Shown here one piece after another: positions 1 to 10,631 of a DNA stretch of 64,000 bases. This DNA comes from Schistocerca nitens. Lineage: Eukaryota; Arthropoda; Insecta; Orthoptera; Acrididae. Below the pieces are notes generated by a model that ran no database searches, was not told where the DNA came from, and saw only the letters and a program-made list of their open reading frames with translations. Made by a program: the position numbers and the translations under genes. The stretch is taken from NCBI RefSeq assembly GCF_023898315.1, contig NC_064619.1:483145376-483209375 (forward strand). The letters are read 5' to 3'. The first letter of the stretch is position 1. Every line of letters begins with the position of its first letter.

Positions 1-83
1 ATGTTGTCAGGTATGGTCGGGTGGCCCATGAGATACGGCCATTCGTCGTGAAACGCGCAGAGTTCCTCGTTCGAAGAAAAAGT

Positions 84-336
84 AAAAGGGAAGGAAGGTT
101 AGGGTTTAACGTACCACGGCGACAATTTGGTTAAAGATGGAACTGAGTCTGGAAATGATAAAAGAAGGAAAGGGGTTACCTCGTGTCCAAAGGCCAACTC
201 GGCAATGGCTATAAACTAGGAAAGTCAAGGTAAGTTAAATCAGGATGGATGGGCACTGACTTGAAATCAGCTCCTTCTGAATCTGAGAGTCCAAAACTGC
301 GCCTTCTCGCTCGATCTTCCCAGGGTTACACACAGT
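84..336 (-). repeat. SINE family E, degenerate copy
   Basis: A tRNA-derived SINE read on the minus strand. The right end carries a decayed tRNA-like head around 290-336 (the complement has GCGC followed by a degraded B-box region), and the left end has the family's GGAAGGTTAGGGTTTAACG tail at about 93-111. The body is heavily substituted compared with the better copy at 43640-43884. Family assignment rests on resemblance between the copies in this window and on memory of orthopteran repeats. Confidence 0.5.
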
Positions 337-447
337 TTAAATCGGCGTTGGGATCGTCAAATATATATAAATAGAAGTATATATTTTGTGTTTAGCATTT
401 GACGATGTTACTATGGCTCCAGTACATTAGGGCATGTTTTTATAAAA

Positions 448-652
448 CAGTTCAGATGGTTCAAATGGCTCTGAGCACTATGGGACTTAATATCTGAGGT
501 CATCAGTCCCCTAGAACTTAGAACAACTTAAATATAACTAACTTAAGGATATCACACACGTCCATGCCCGACGCAGGATTCGAACCTGCGGCCGTAGTGG
601 TCGCGCGGTCCCAGACTGAAGTGCCTAGAACCGCTCGGCCACCGCGGCCGGC
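448..652 (-). mobile_element. SINE family A copy
   Basis: A roughly 205-bp tRNA-headed SINE, minus strand. On the complement the 5' end has a pol III A box (TGGCCGAGCGG) and a B box close to GGTTCGAATCC, followed by the family body containing GATGTCCTTAGGTTAG-like sequence and the tail ending GAGCCATTTGAACCAT. An 11-bp target duplication TTTTTATAAAA lies at 437-447 and 653-663, so the insertion is complete at both ends. This is the commonest repeat in the window. Confidence 0.9.
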
Positions 653-689
653 TTTTTATAAAATAGGTATGCCTCATCATATTTAAAGC

Positions 690-870
690 GCACGAATGCA
701 CATGTCTGTCAGTAACACTTTTCATTTTGGTCTATTTTATTGTTTTAACCTGTAAACAGCCTGCTACTGTATTTCTGTTTTTCCTATATGTTGCTGTAGA
801 TCTGAAGATGGTCACTATAGGCCGAAACCGGTAGCATGATGACAAAAAAATTGAGACAATAAACGTGAAG
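690..870 (+). repeat. Penelope-like 3' terminal relic
   Basis: Contains CTGAAGATGG, a short weak stem, then CCGAAACCGG (802-831). This CTGA-stem-GAAAC pattern is the hammerhead-like motif seen at Penelope-like element ends and recurs at 34357-34388 and 36613-36644. No coding part is attached. Assignment is by motif only. Confidence 0.35.
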
Positions 871-1020
871 TAAAGGAAATTTATTCTGCATTCGGGTCAC
901 TGTTCGCGATCATGTGGCAGTTGTGAATGTAGTTTGTTTCCCACATACATCAACCTCCATTTCACTCAGAAAATGTTCCCAGCTTTGTTTATTTGTCTTC
1001 CTCGAATCTCTTTTGATCAT

Positions 1021-1684
1021 TGTATAAGTAGACTGTTTAGGTTTTTATGTTGGTAACGCCACGTAGCGCTCTGTATGAAAATCACTGACTGTGCTGTGTG
1101 CAGTCTGTGGCTGGTTGGCATTGTTGAAATATTCTCCATTGTAGTGACGGGCAGTTGGATGTGGGGAGTGAGATGGCGGAGTTCTGAGAGCGGATGATTT
1201 GGACGTGTGTCCATCAGAGAGAGAGTAAATTTGTAAGACTGGATGTCATGAACTGATATATATATATATATGATGACTTTGGAACATTATTAAGGTAAAT
1301 ACGTTGTTTGTTCTCTATCAAAATCTTTCATTTGCCAACTATGCCTATCAGTAGTTAGTGCCTTCAGTAGTTAGAATCTTTTATTTAGCTGGCAGTAGTG
1401 GCGCTCGCTGTATTGCAGTAGTTCCAGTAACGAAGATTTTTGTGAGGTAAGTGATTCATGAAAGGTATAGGTTATTGTTAGTCAGGGCCATTCTTTTGTA
1501 GGGATTATTAAAAGTCAGATTGCGTTGCGCTAAAAATATTGTGCGTCAGTTTAGTGTTGATCAGAATAAGTAAAGAGAGAGAAATGTCTGAGTACGTTCA
1601 GTTTTGCTCAGCTGTTTGAAAATCAAATAATGTAAGAAGTTTATCAGCACAGTCATTCATAAATTTTTCTAAGGGGACGTTTCA
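1021..1684 (-). repeat. LTR-like repeat, copy 1
   Basis: About 0.66 kb with TG...CA ends (TGTATAAGTAG at the left, GACGTTTCA at the right). It is homologous along its length to 57829-58537 in the same orientation and to 56750-57476 in the opposite one. A short (AT)n run sits in the middle at 1256-1271. I see no matching 4-6-bp target duplication here, no internal retroviral genes and no primer-binding site. A solo LTR is the likeliest reading; a non-autonomous element of another class is possible. Confidence 0.55.
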
Positions 1685-1747
1685 ATTGCTGTGTGTTGCT
1701 TATACTCGATGTAACTAAATTTATGTATAAGTCTAGGTCTATGTATG

Positions 1748-2140
1748 TGGAAAGGGAAAAGGGACGCAGTTGCCGTACAGCGCTATGCGCCGCCTCGCCG
1801 AGTAGGCACCGACGGCCGCTGCGAAGCGAACGCACGCCGGCCAACTGAGGGGCCGGCCGCCGGCCTTAGCCGCTGCGGATAATGCCGTAATTTCACGCCG
1901 ATTCGCCGCCTTGGGCAGGAACGGCGGCTGCGTCGCGTCGCGTCCCATCCACGCAGTCGCGCGTGCGGCCGGGCACAGGTAAGCAAGACGATAGCGGCGT
2001 GCGGGGGGGGGGGGAGGGGGGGCAGGGAGGGGTGCAGCGGGGAGTGTTTGGGAGGGGGAGCAATTAAACTAATCAGCGAATAAAAATTCCGCGCGGCCGC
2101 TCCGGCTGGCTCCCCGTGACGCAACGGCTCGGCTCCGGCC
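1748..2140. promoter_or_regulatory. CpG-rich block with splice-donor-like site
   Basis: A GC- and CpG-dense stretch standing out from AT-rich surroundings, with a G-run around 2002-2022. On the plus strand CAG|GTAAGC at 1976-1984 is a near-perfect 5' splice-site match, so a first, possibly non-coding, exon could end at 1978. No TATA box, start codon in a convincing context or long reading frame supports it. Alternatives are the GC-rich end of an unrecognised LTR or chance. Confidence 0.3.
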
Positions 2141-2513
2141 ACTCGTTAGGCGTTATGAATAACATTAATAGCAGCAGTTCGGCGGCGAAGCGATTAATTA
2201 GTCTCCCGCCACCAACTGCTGACGTTCGACTTCGATTTCCAGCCGTAGAGACCGACACCCACTATCGCGATACATAATCGATTCACTTGTTACGAAACTC
2301 AAACTTGACAGACTATGCGCACAGCGCAGTTGCCGACTGACAGCTCTGAGGATTCCGACTGCGAAAAGGGCGTGGCACATCGCATTAAGTGCGAAAGAAA
2401 GTATCGACTATTGCCAAGGGAAATTAGTAACATAATATGGTACATTCGACAATGGTGATGCCCAAGACCTCACTCCTGCGCTGACGGAAATGGAAACTAA
2501 GACACGATGAACA

Positions 2514-2723
2514 AAAAAATGGCTCTGAGCACTATGGGACTTAACATCTATGGTCATCAGTCCCCTAGAACTTAGAACTACTTAAACCTAACTAACCTAA
2601 GGACATCACACAACACCCAGTCATCACGAGGCAGAGAAAATCGCTGACCCCGCCGGGAGTCGAACCCGGGAACCCGGTCGTTGGAAGTGAGAACGCTACC
2701 GCACGACCACGAGATGCGGACCG
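2514..2723 (-). mobile_element. Chimeric SINE: family C-like head on family A tail
   Basis: The left half (2514-2610) matches the family A tail. The right half carries a different tRNA-like head: on the complement a B box GGTTCGACTCC and a stretch with GACTGGGTGTTGTG, which belongs to family C (compare 30486-30696). A 9-bp target duplication CGATGAACA lies at 2505-2513 and 2724-2732, so the two halves arrived as one unit rather than by later recombination. Confidence 0.8.
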
Positions 2724-3041
2724 CGATGAACACTTTGAGCGAACGCTACAATACCAATATTTCCGTACCTCTGAAAGGGTGCTGTATCAGCACTCTCTCG
2801 TGTAATATTTCTGAGGAATACACTACTGGTCATTAAAATTGCTACACCAAGAAGAAATGCAGATGATAAACGGGAATTCATTGGACAAACATATTATACT
2901 AGAAATGACAAGTGATTACATTTTCATGCAATTTGGGTGCATAGGTCTTGAGAAATCAGTACCCAGAACAACCACCTCTGGCCGTAATAACGGCCTTGAT
3001 ACGCCTGGGCATTGAATCAAACAGAGCTTGGATGGCGTGTA

Positions 3042-4310
3042 CGAGGTCCATTCAAGTTCTAAGGCCTCCGATTTCTTTTCTCCGGACTGGAAAGAGATAG
3101 AAACATACGCATTGTTTTAAAATGAAGCCGCGTTCATTGTCATTACGTCCCAGAGATGGCAGCACCGTACGGCAGATGGAATTTTACCGCGAGCGGCGAA
3201 AATGAGAACTGTTTTAAATACTTAAAATGGCGACGTTTTCCTGAACAGCGTGCAATCATTCGTTTTCTGAATTTGCGTTGTGTGAAACCAATTGAAATTC
3301 ATTGACAGTTGAAGGGGACATGTGTTGATGGAGTTATGGGTGTGTCGAAAGTGCGTTCGTGGGTGCGACAGTTTAATGAAGGCAGAACATCGTGTGACAA
3401 CAAACCGAAACAACCTCGGGCTCGCACAAGCCGGTCTGACGACGTAATCGAGAAAGTGGAGAGAGTTGTTTTGGGAGATCGCCGAATGACTGTTGAACAG
3501 ATCGCCTCCAGAGTTGGCATTTCTGTGGGTTCTGTGCACACAATCCTGCATGACGACCTGAAAATGCGAAAAGTGTTATCCAGGTGGGTGCTACGAATGC
3601 CCGTGTGGCATGTTGCCAAGCAATGTTGACGCGCAACGACAGCATGAATGGGACTTTGTTTTCGTCGGTTGTGACAATGGATGAGACGTGGATGCCATTT
3701 TTCAATCCAGAAACAAAGTGCCAGTCAGCTCAATGGAAGCACACAGATTCACCACCACCAAAAAAATTTCGGGTAACCGACAGTGCTGAAAAAATGGTGG
3801 TGTCCATGTTCTGGGACAGCGAGGGCGTAATCCTTACACATTGCGTTCCAAAGGGCACTACGGTAACAGGTACATCCTACGAAAATGTTTTGAAGAACAA
3901 ATTCCTTCCTGCACTGCAACAAAAACTTCCAGGAAGGGATGCGCGTGTGTTGTTTCACGAAGACAACGCACCCGCACATCGAGCTAACGTTACGCAACAG
4001 TTTCTTCGTGATAACCACTTTGAAGTGATTCCTCATGCTCCCTACTCACCTGACCTGGCTCCTAGTGACTTTTGCCTTTTCCAACAATGAAAGACACTCT
4101 CCGTGGCCGCACATTCACCAGCCGTGCTGCTATTGCCTCAGCGATTTTCCAGTGGTCAAAACAGACTCCTAAAGAAGCCTTCGCCGCTGCCATGGAATCA
4201 TGGCGTCAGCGTTGTGAAAAATGTGTACGTCTGCAGGGCGATTACGTCGAGAAGTAACGCCAGTTTCATCGATTTCGGGTGAGTAGGCCTTAGAACTAGA
4301 ATGCACCTCG
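3042..4310 (+). mobile_element. mariner element inserted in Tc1
   Basis: A 1269-bp element flanked by the TA dinucleotides 3040-3041 and 4311-4312. Inverted terminal repeats start CGAGGTCCATTC on the left and, on the complement, CGAGGTGCATTC on the right; both continue into AGTTCTAAGGCCT with one or two differences. Length and TA duplication fit the mariner family. Removing it restores the Tc1 sequence across the junction, which proves the order of insertion. Confidence 0.93.
3227..4257 (+). pseudogene. mariner transposase, frameshifted
   Basis: Encodes most of a mariner-type DD34D transposase, the enzyme that would cut and paste the surrounding element. The helix-turn-helix region (WVRQFNEGRTS, then VEQIASRVGISVGSVHTIL) lies at about 3355-3550. 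The catalytic segments follow: MDETW near 3677, HEDNAPAH near 3957 and YSPDLAPSDF near 4043, and a C-terminal part ends at 4257. The ATG at 3227 reads MATFS then a stop, which suggests a small deletion. A further in-frame stop lies near 3302, one frameshift near 3575-3620 and another at about 4075-4085. All three catalytic aspartates are present, but the protein cannot be made in one piece. Confidence 0.9.
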
Positions 4311-4591
4311 TACAGGTAGAGCTGCCCATGAAACTTCAACACGATACCACGGTTCATCAAGATTAGTGACTTTTTTCTCTACGAGGTCCCAGAGGCGCGA
4401 TACGTACGTGCGTGCTTCAGGCGTAATTCCGGTATTGGAGCGCTCTGGCGAAGCGTGATACCTCATCACTGCCATTTGTAGCAATAATTCTGTCGAACTT
4501 TTCGCTGGACGGTGGATTTGAGATAGAAATCGGATACTGCGGAGATCAGGCACATCGATTCAGTGCAGAGTAGGAGTCAATGAAAGGCTAA

Positions 4592-5998
4592 TACACCACT
4601 CGCCATTAAAATTACTACACAAACAAGAAATGCGGATGATAAACAGGTATTCATTGGATAAATATATTATACTAGAAATGACATGTGATTACATTTTCAC
4701 GCAATTTGGGTGAATAGATCCTGAGAAATCAGTAGCCAGAACAACCACCTCTGGCCGTAATAACGACCTTGGTACGTCTGGGCATTGAGTCAAATAGAGC
4801 TTGGATGGCGTGTACAGGTACAGCTGTCCATGCAGCTTCAACACGATACCACAGTTCATCAAGAGTAGTGACTGGCGTATTGTGACGAGCCAGCTGCTCG
4901 GCCACCATTGACCAGACCTTTTCTTGGTGAGAGATCTGGAGAATGTGCTGGCCAGGGCAGCAGTCGAACATTTTGTGTATTCAGAAAGGCCCGTACAGGA
5001 CCTGCAACATGCGGTCGTGCATTATCCTGCTGAAATGCAGGGTTTCGCGGGGATCGAATGAAGGGTAGAGCCACGGGTCGTAACACATCTGATATGTAAC
5101 GTCCACTGTTCAAAGTACCGTCAATGCCAACAAGAGGTGACCGAGACGTGTAACCAATGGCACCCCATACCATCACGCCGGGTGATACGCCAGTATGGCG
5201 ATGACGAATACACGCCTCGATTGTGCGTTAACCGCGGTCTCGCCAAACACGGATATGACCATCATGATGCTGTAATCAGAACCTGGATTCATCCGAAAAA
5301 CTAACTTTTTGCCATTCGTGCACCCAGGTTCGTCGTTGAGTACACCATCGCAGGCGCTCCTGTTTATGATGCAGCGTCAAGGGTAATCGCAGCCATGGTC
5401 TCCGAGCTGATAGTCCATGCTGCTGCAAAAGTCGTCGAACTGTTCGTGCAGATGGTTGTTGTCTTGCAAACGACCCCATCTGTTGACTCAGGGATCGAGA
5501 CGTGGCTGCACGATCCGTTACAGACATGCGGATAAGATGCCTGTCACCTCAACTGCCTGATACGAGGCCATTGGGATCCAGCACAGCGTTCCGTATTATC
5601 CTCCCGAACCCACCGATTCCGTATTCTGCTAAGAGTCATTGGATCTCGACCAACGCGAGCAGCAATGTCGCGATACGATAAACCGCAATCGCGATAAGTT
5701 ACAATCCGACCTTTATCAAAGTCGGAAACGTGACGGTAAGCATTTCTCCTGCTTACACGAGGCATCACAACAACGTTTCACCAGGCAACGCCGGTCAACT
5801 GCTGTTTGTGTATGAGAAATCGGTTTGAAACTTTCCTCATGTCAGCACGTTGTAGGTGTCGCCACTGGTGCCAACGTTGTGAGAATGATCTAAAAAGTTA
5901 ATCATTTGCATATCACAACATCTTCTTCCTGTCGGTTAAGTTTCTCGTCTGTGGCACGTCATCTTCGTGGTGTAGCAATTTTAATGGCCAGTAGTGTA
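4592..5998 (-). mobile_element. Tc1-like element, copy 2, both ends present
   Basis: A 1407-bp element with inverted terminal repeats: TACACCACTCGCCATTAAAA at the left and, on the complement of the right end, TACACTACTGGCCATTAAAA. The terminal TA fits the Tc1/mariner target rule. Both termini and most of the transposase are kept, so it is structurally complete but inactive. It lies 220 bp from the end of copy 1 in the same orientation; the 4373-4591 gap shows no recognisable feature. Confidence 0.9.
4859..5768 (-). pseudogene. Tc1-like transposase, broken into three frames
   Basis: Read right to left, the N-terminal paired-type DNA-binding region starts MMPRVSRRNAYRHVSDFDKG (5768) and ends at a frame break near 5545. 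The middle part contains SVTDRAATSRS and the first catalytic segment FSDESRF (about 5276-5296). The C-terminal part has MMVWGAIGY, the second catalytic segment QQDNARPH, and WPAHSPDLSP, after which the frame is lost before the expected glutamate segment. At least two frameshifts plus loss of the last catalytic residue mean it is dead. The family normally has about 340 residues; most of that length is still visible. Confidence 0.88.
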
Positions 5999-6512
5999 TT
6001 TAAATTCAGTTAATCCATCAAGTTAATCTTCTGCTTTTTTCTTAGGATAAAATGTGAACTGGGTGAAAGATTGCCTAGGGAACCATTGTACTTTAATTTC
6101 ATTTCACTGTATTTCACATTACATCAGTTTACCATATTTTGTTTCAAGAATAAGCATTGTAATGTGTGACGAATAACAGGGTATTTGTCTGTAACTAGAG
6201 AATCATGGCAGCCTTACTTCTTCTTTGTAGACGCTCTGTAACTTTCAGTTGAATCTTATTTTTCACACAACGCTTGTGACCTGAGCTGGCAGTAGGCAAC
6301 GGGCTTCCTACTCGTTTTAAAAGCTACTGTCTATGATTATTTTTTTCTATTCGAATGCGTGTTGTATGTTCTTACGAAAGAACAGGCGCCACGCAAATCC
6401 GGCAGCGTGAAACATTTTATGTAAATTGAAGAGGGATCACTGCTATCAGCTACTGTGGAGCATTGGGCATAATCATAGACGACGGACGAAAACTTGTACC
6501 GAACCAGGATTG
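5999..6512. other. No gene seen
   Basis: AT-rich sequence between the Tc1 copy and a SINE. I see no open frame with recognisable content, no repeat shared with the rest of the window and no terminal repeat. Confidence 0.5.
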
Positions 6513-6710
6513 CCGGCCCGGTGGCCGAGCGGTTCTAGGCGCTACAGTCTGGAACCGCGCGACCGCTACGGTTGCAGGTTCGAATCCTGCCTCGGGCATG
6601 GATGTGTGTGATGTCCTTAGGTTAGTTAGCTTTAAGTAGTTCTAAGTTCTAGGGGACTCATGTCCTCAGAAGTTAAGTCCCGTTGTGCTCAGAGCCATTT
6701 CAATCATTTG
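6513..6710 (+). mobile_element. SINE family A copy
   Basis: Plus-strand copy with the A box TGGCCGAGCGG at about 6522 and the B box GGTTCGAATCC near 6577, the usual body and the tail GAGCCATTTCAATCATTT. No clear target duplication is visible because a second tRNA-like module abuts its 3' end. Confidence 0.88.
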
Positions 6711-6920
6711 ATCCAGAATTCGAACCCGGGATCTCCTGCTTGCTAGGTAGGTGCGGTATCCGATGCGCCATCCGGGTCATAACGTTATCGCAACTGTACG
6801 GATTATCACGGTACGCGTCACGGCCGATCCCCACCCCCACCGAGCGCCACATATCCGCAGTCCCTGTCCATTATACCCCTGTTCGCTAGATTCCCACGAG
6901 AGGTCGAACGTAATTGTGAT
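6711..6920 (-). repeat. SINE family F, tRNA-like, opposite strand
   Basis: On the complement, TGGCGCATCGGATACCGCAC followed by a B box GGTTCGAATTC forms a tRNA-like head at about 6713-6780. The adjoining GC-rich stretch to about 6920 looks like its body. It sits tail to tail with the SINE A copy. Only one copy is in the window, so its boundaries are uncertain. Confidence 0.45.
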
Positions 6921-8167
6921 TGGTCTATTTAGAGCACATGTAGGAAGCTGTGGAAAGTTCCACTGAGTTTTCTATTCAAATTTTGTCCCATACGGTTCGG
7001 TGGAATGGCACACGGTTTTTTAGTTTTTCGCAGTTTCTTGGCACCCACTGGTATGCAGCTGCCGGGGCGTTCTTGAAGCTGGCCAAATAGCACCCACCCC
7101 CCACTCAGTATAAAGACGCACCGGTCAAGTACGGACTAAGGCAGCTATCTAAAATCTTTGAAGAACAAAAGAGATGCTGTGACCATGACGTTAGTAAGAC
7201 ATCCTTTGCTGAGCGCTCTACGTTGAACGTGGACAGGGTCAGTTCAGTTACTTCATAATTCGATGTAAGTGTTTATTGTGTTACGTTAATTCAAATACCA
7301 AGAGTATTAATATACCTTCGTCACACAGGTAGAGTAATATCTTCTTACAGTCTGCTGCCCTTCCGTTCACAAGGCATAACTGTGTTCCCATAGATTAAAT
7401 TATCATTCTAATTGCCGGTCAGATTTTTTTAAGCTGAGCAAACTTAATACCGGGGTGACGTCTAAATTTGCTATTTTCATGAATTTCCTCTGTTTTCCGT
7501 GGAATGACTTTGAAGTGTCGGGTATGTCATAATGCCCCCTGCCGCAATTTTCTTCCCCCCATGTGCAAGCCACCGTTTTCCCAATTCTGCTGCAAGATAG
7601 CTCGGAATGACACTGTTTGCCTGAACAGAAAATTTTGATTCAATATACCCCTGCCCTGTAGTTGAAGTCGTTACTTCCAAATTCCGTTTCCGTTTTTAAT
7701 AAAATTTAATGGGCAATATTCATTAAGGAACACAACATTCCATGGCAGTGACAAACATTTTAGACAAGAAGGAGATACCTTAATTTCAGACCCAAAGTAA
7801 AAACCTGTACTACGCTTAATTAAAATTTCCCTATTACACAAACATTTTTCAGTATTTTGTGTACAGAAAAAACCATTCCCTTAGATGGAGAATGGTTACT
7901 TCATTATGGCTACTGCAAGCGTCTAACGTTACGAGAGACTTTCGAATGAAAATAAAAAAGAAAACAGAGCATGCCCTCAAGACATCCATATGCACCTTGT
8001 TATTATCACTGGCATGAGTGTCATAGGAGCACTATCATGGCACAGAGCTTAGATAATTGTTTTCAGTTCAATGACTGCAGAACGATGGGGACTCAAAGAA
8101 AAATGTGTAGCAAGAGGAATAGGTATGGATCCTTTCAGAATGACTGTACCGTGAGAAGATCATAGGG
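6921..8167. other. No gene seen; isolated TATA-like site
   Basis: No coding or repeat feature recognised. TATAAA at 7109-7114 sits in a locally GC-rich context, but no initiator, splice site or reading frame follows that would make a promoter call reasonable. Confidence 0.35.
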
Positions 8168-8590
8168 TTTCCAGAATGAGCGGAGTGTGCTCTGATATGA
8201 AACTTCCTGGCAGATTAAAACTGTGTGCCGGACCGAGACTCGAACTCGGGGCCTTTGCCTTTCGCGGGCAAGTGTTCTATCACATATCAGCGCACACTCC
8301 GCTGCACAGTGAAATCTCATTCTGGAAACATCCCTCAAGCTGTGGCTAAGCCATGTCTCCGCAATATCCTTTCTTCCAGGAGTGCTAGTTCTGCCAGGTT
8401 CGCAGAAGAGCTTCTGTGAAGTTTGGAAAGTAGGAGACGAGGTACTGGCAGAATTGAAGCTGTGAGGACGGGTCGTGAGTCGTGCTTGGGTTGCTCAGAT
8501 GGTAGAACTCTTGCCCGCGAAAGGCAAAGTTCCCGAGTTCGAGTCACGGTCCGGCACACGGTTTTAATCTGCCATGAAGTTTCAGATAAT
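8168..8590. mobile_element. Fold-back SINE family D (two tRNA-like heads inverted)
   Basis: Two tRNA-like modules face each other. The left one (8198-8279) reads as minus strand and the right one (8503-8584) as plus strand; the right one has GCTCAGATGGTAGAACTC and the B box GAGTTCGAGTC. The two 82-bp arms are near-perfect reverse complements. A second inverted repeat pairs 8171-8198 with 8284-8325 (GGAGTGTGC against GCACACTCC). RNA from this locus should fold into a long hairpin. A decayed relative lies at 13140-13290. Confidence 0.8.
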
Positions 8591-9079
8591 AGGGTTGTTG
8601 GACTGGCTCTAATGAGCAAGCGGATGACACACCGGGTAGAAGTAGATATTGAAACTTTGATTTAGATCTCGAGATGCCATCTGTCGTTTATCACTGACAC
8701 TAAAGCACAGACAGTAAAAACTTTCATGCTGTAGAGCCAAAGTTAACTGGGTCACTGAATGGCATTCTGGAGTCACTGATGAGTCTTCCTTCTGTATGTT
8801 ATAGCCAGATCGACGCCAGCGTATACGTAGACGATATGGTTAACGGTCACAGGAAGCTGCAATTCTCGACACCATACTTTCCCAACACATAAATTCATCT
8901 TTTGTTATTTGATATGACAAGAGGACTGATTCGGTAATATTGGAAGTGTGAATACTGACATGTGGCCACAGGCTTCAAACGGCTGTCATGCCCTTCATGA
9001 GCAAGATCCGAAAAGGCAAAATCAAATAGGGTAACTGCTTTTTACACCCTTTAAGAAATATACAAATCCTTAACTGGCC
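8591..9079. other. No gene seen
   Basis: Unassigned sequence; no coding frame of note and no repeat shared with other parts of the window. Confidence 0.45.
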
Positions 9080-9400
9080 CCTCCGGTCCCCTCCATGATG
9101 GACCCCAAACTTTCGAGCAGTTCTCAAGAACGGGTCACACAAACGTTCTGTACATGGTCTCGTTTATAGGTGGCACCACACTTTCCCAGATCCCTTCCAA
9201 TGAACCGTAGACACCTATTCGCATTATCTACAATTTGTCTCTTAGGGTTATTTCATTTTCTTTATTTCGCAGCGTTGCGCCTAGATAACGTGACTGATTC
9301 AAGCAGCCCATCATTGCAGAAATGTTTCTCGTATCCACACCATTAACTTCGAATCATCCACGTTTAAACAAGCTGCCGTTCAAGGAACCAATTAGATACA
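9080..9400 (-). pseudogene. LINE 3' relic (jockey/CR1 type)
   Basis: The complement resembles the region just after the reverse transcriptase palm in insect jockey/CR1-like LINEs. The stretch around 9110-9240 is the clearest part and would run from the RT thumb towards the C terminus. Many frame breaks prevent any continuous translation. Assignment is by remembered nucleotide similarity, so the clade is uncertain. Confidence 0.4.
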
Positions 9401-10030
9401 CTTGTGGAAATAAGGACTACCAACAGCCGTTCTTTTTTTTTTAATTAATTAAGTACGCGACCAGTGTCGATAGTACGCTGGCGTCACTTTCAAGCCCCTA
9501 TGCAAACTGGTGGTATCCAACCCGCGGTGTATTAGGATAGTTACCACGTATATTCACTGTCTCTTGGTTTTCCATTTACACCCTATATGCACTCCAGCCA
9601 TCGAACACCATCTGAACATTTACGTGGCATGAATTGGATTGCAACAAATAAACGATACGCTAACTTTTATCTTACACAATTAGATAGCAAGAGTGAAGAA
9701 GATATGTTGGAGATGTGAGATGCAAGATCTAGTTTAGGTTTTATACATGATTATAATTTCATGTTACCTTTGTAACTGTTTTAACATAAAGACTTCATGT
9801 TGATCAACGACCAGAGGGCGACACCTTCTAACATACTCGTCCACACTCTTTCATAATTCTTTATTTTGTGTTATGAGGTGATCAAAGGTTTTGCTTTGAG
9901 GCCGTTGCTTCAGCATATGTACGACGCAGTGCGACTTTGATGTGGGTATACAGTGTGTTTCCCTAAGATCGTGCAAAAATGTAACAGGAGATACAGAATG
10001 GCCTTATTACTTTAGGAAATGGTGTAGAAA
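9401..10030. other. No gene seen
   Basis: AT-rich unassigned DNA with a short poly-T at about 9426-9436. Confidence 0.45.
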
Positions 10031-10031
10031 A

Positions 10032-10066
10032 GCTCTGAGGATGGTCATTACGGACTGAAACCGATA
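10032..10066 (+). repeat. Penelope-type terminal motif relic
   Basis: CTGAGGATGG followed within 20 bp by CTGAAACCGA repeats the CTGA-stem-GAAACC layout of 802-831. It is a single short motif with no associated coding sequence. Confidence 0.3.
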
Positions 10067-10631
10067 GAGAACGCTCCACTGAACAATTTGAGATAGAGAA
10101 TCCAGGGTCGGAGAATCCAGCTTAAGGAGATGTGGAAGTAAACTTGTCTACCGCTGTTTCTAGCATTATGTTTTCCAGCTTATTTACAACTGAAATGCCT
10201 ACAAGTTTACAAGTACTGTATTGTTTATTTACATGTATTTCTTTACTTCCTGCAAGGAGACAAGGGGCCTCATTACCAGGAAGTCATGATGCAGTTTCTG
10301 TTTACTTTACTTGTCCATAAGGTGGCTGTGTTGTATCGTATCTACATTGTCCCATGACAGAACGTGCTATGAATCAACGACAGACCCATTCGTTATTTAG
10401 TGCTATTCAGAGACGTACAGTACAATACGATGGAGCAATACCGGTACTGTATTTCCTGGTCTCTGGATTGGAAGGGGAGGTCCAATTCCATGGCATGGGA
10501 GATCACCTTGCTTATTTCCTATGGGAATATCTAAAGTCACTTGTGTATCAGACTCTGTAGGATACGGAGATGGAATTAGTTGCCAGAATTGTATTTGCCT
10601 CTGATGTGATTCGAAACACACCACAGATATA

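Larger units (their letters stand above)
2819..4372 (-). mobile_element. Tc1-like element, copy 1, truncated and split
   Basis: The left part (2819-3041) opens with the inverted terminal repeat TACACTACTGG and the subterminal sequence of the complete copy at 4592-5998. It stops at TA 3040-3041, where a mariner is inserted, and resumes at 4311 for about 60 bp before similarity ends near 4372. The rest of the element, including the transposase core and the other terminus, is missing, so it cannot encode a protein. Confidence 0.85.

Noticed and set aside
560..650. tRNA-like sequences with perfect B boxes as functional tRNA genes
   Set aside because: All are heads of SINEs with shared bodies and tails and lack a complete cloverleaf; the same holds at every other site with GGTTCGAATCC.
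7105..7145. TATAAA with downstream pyrimidines as a promoter
   Set aside because: A single TATA match in 64 kb of AT-rich DNA is expected by chance, and no transcript structure follows.
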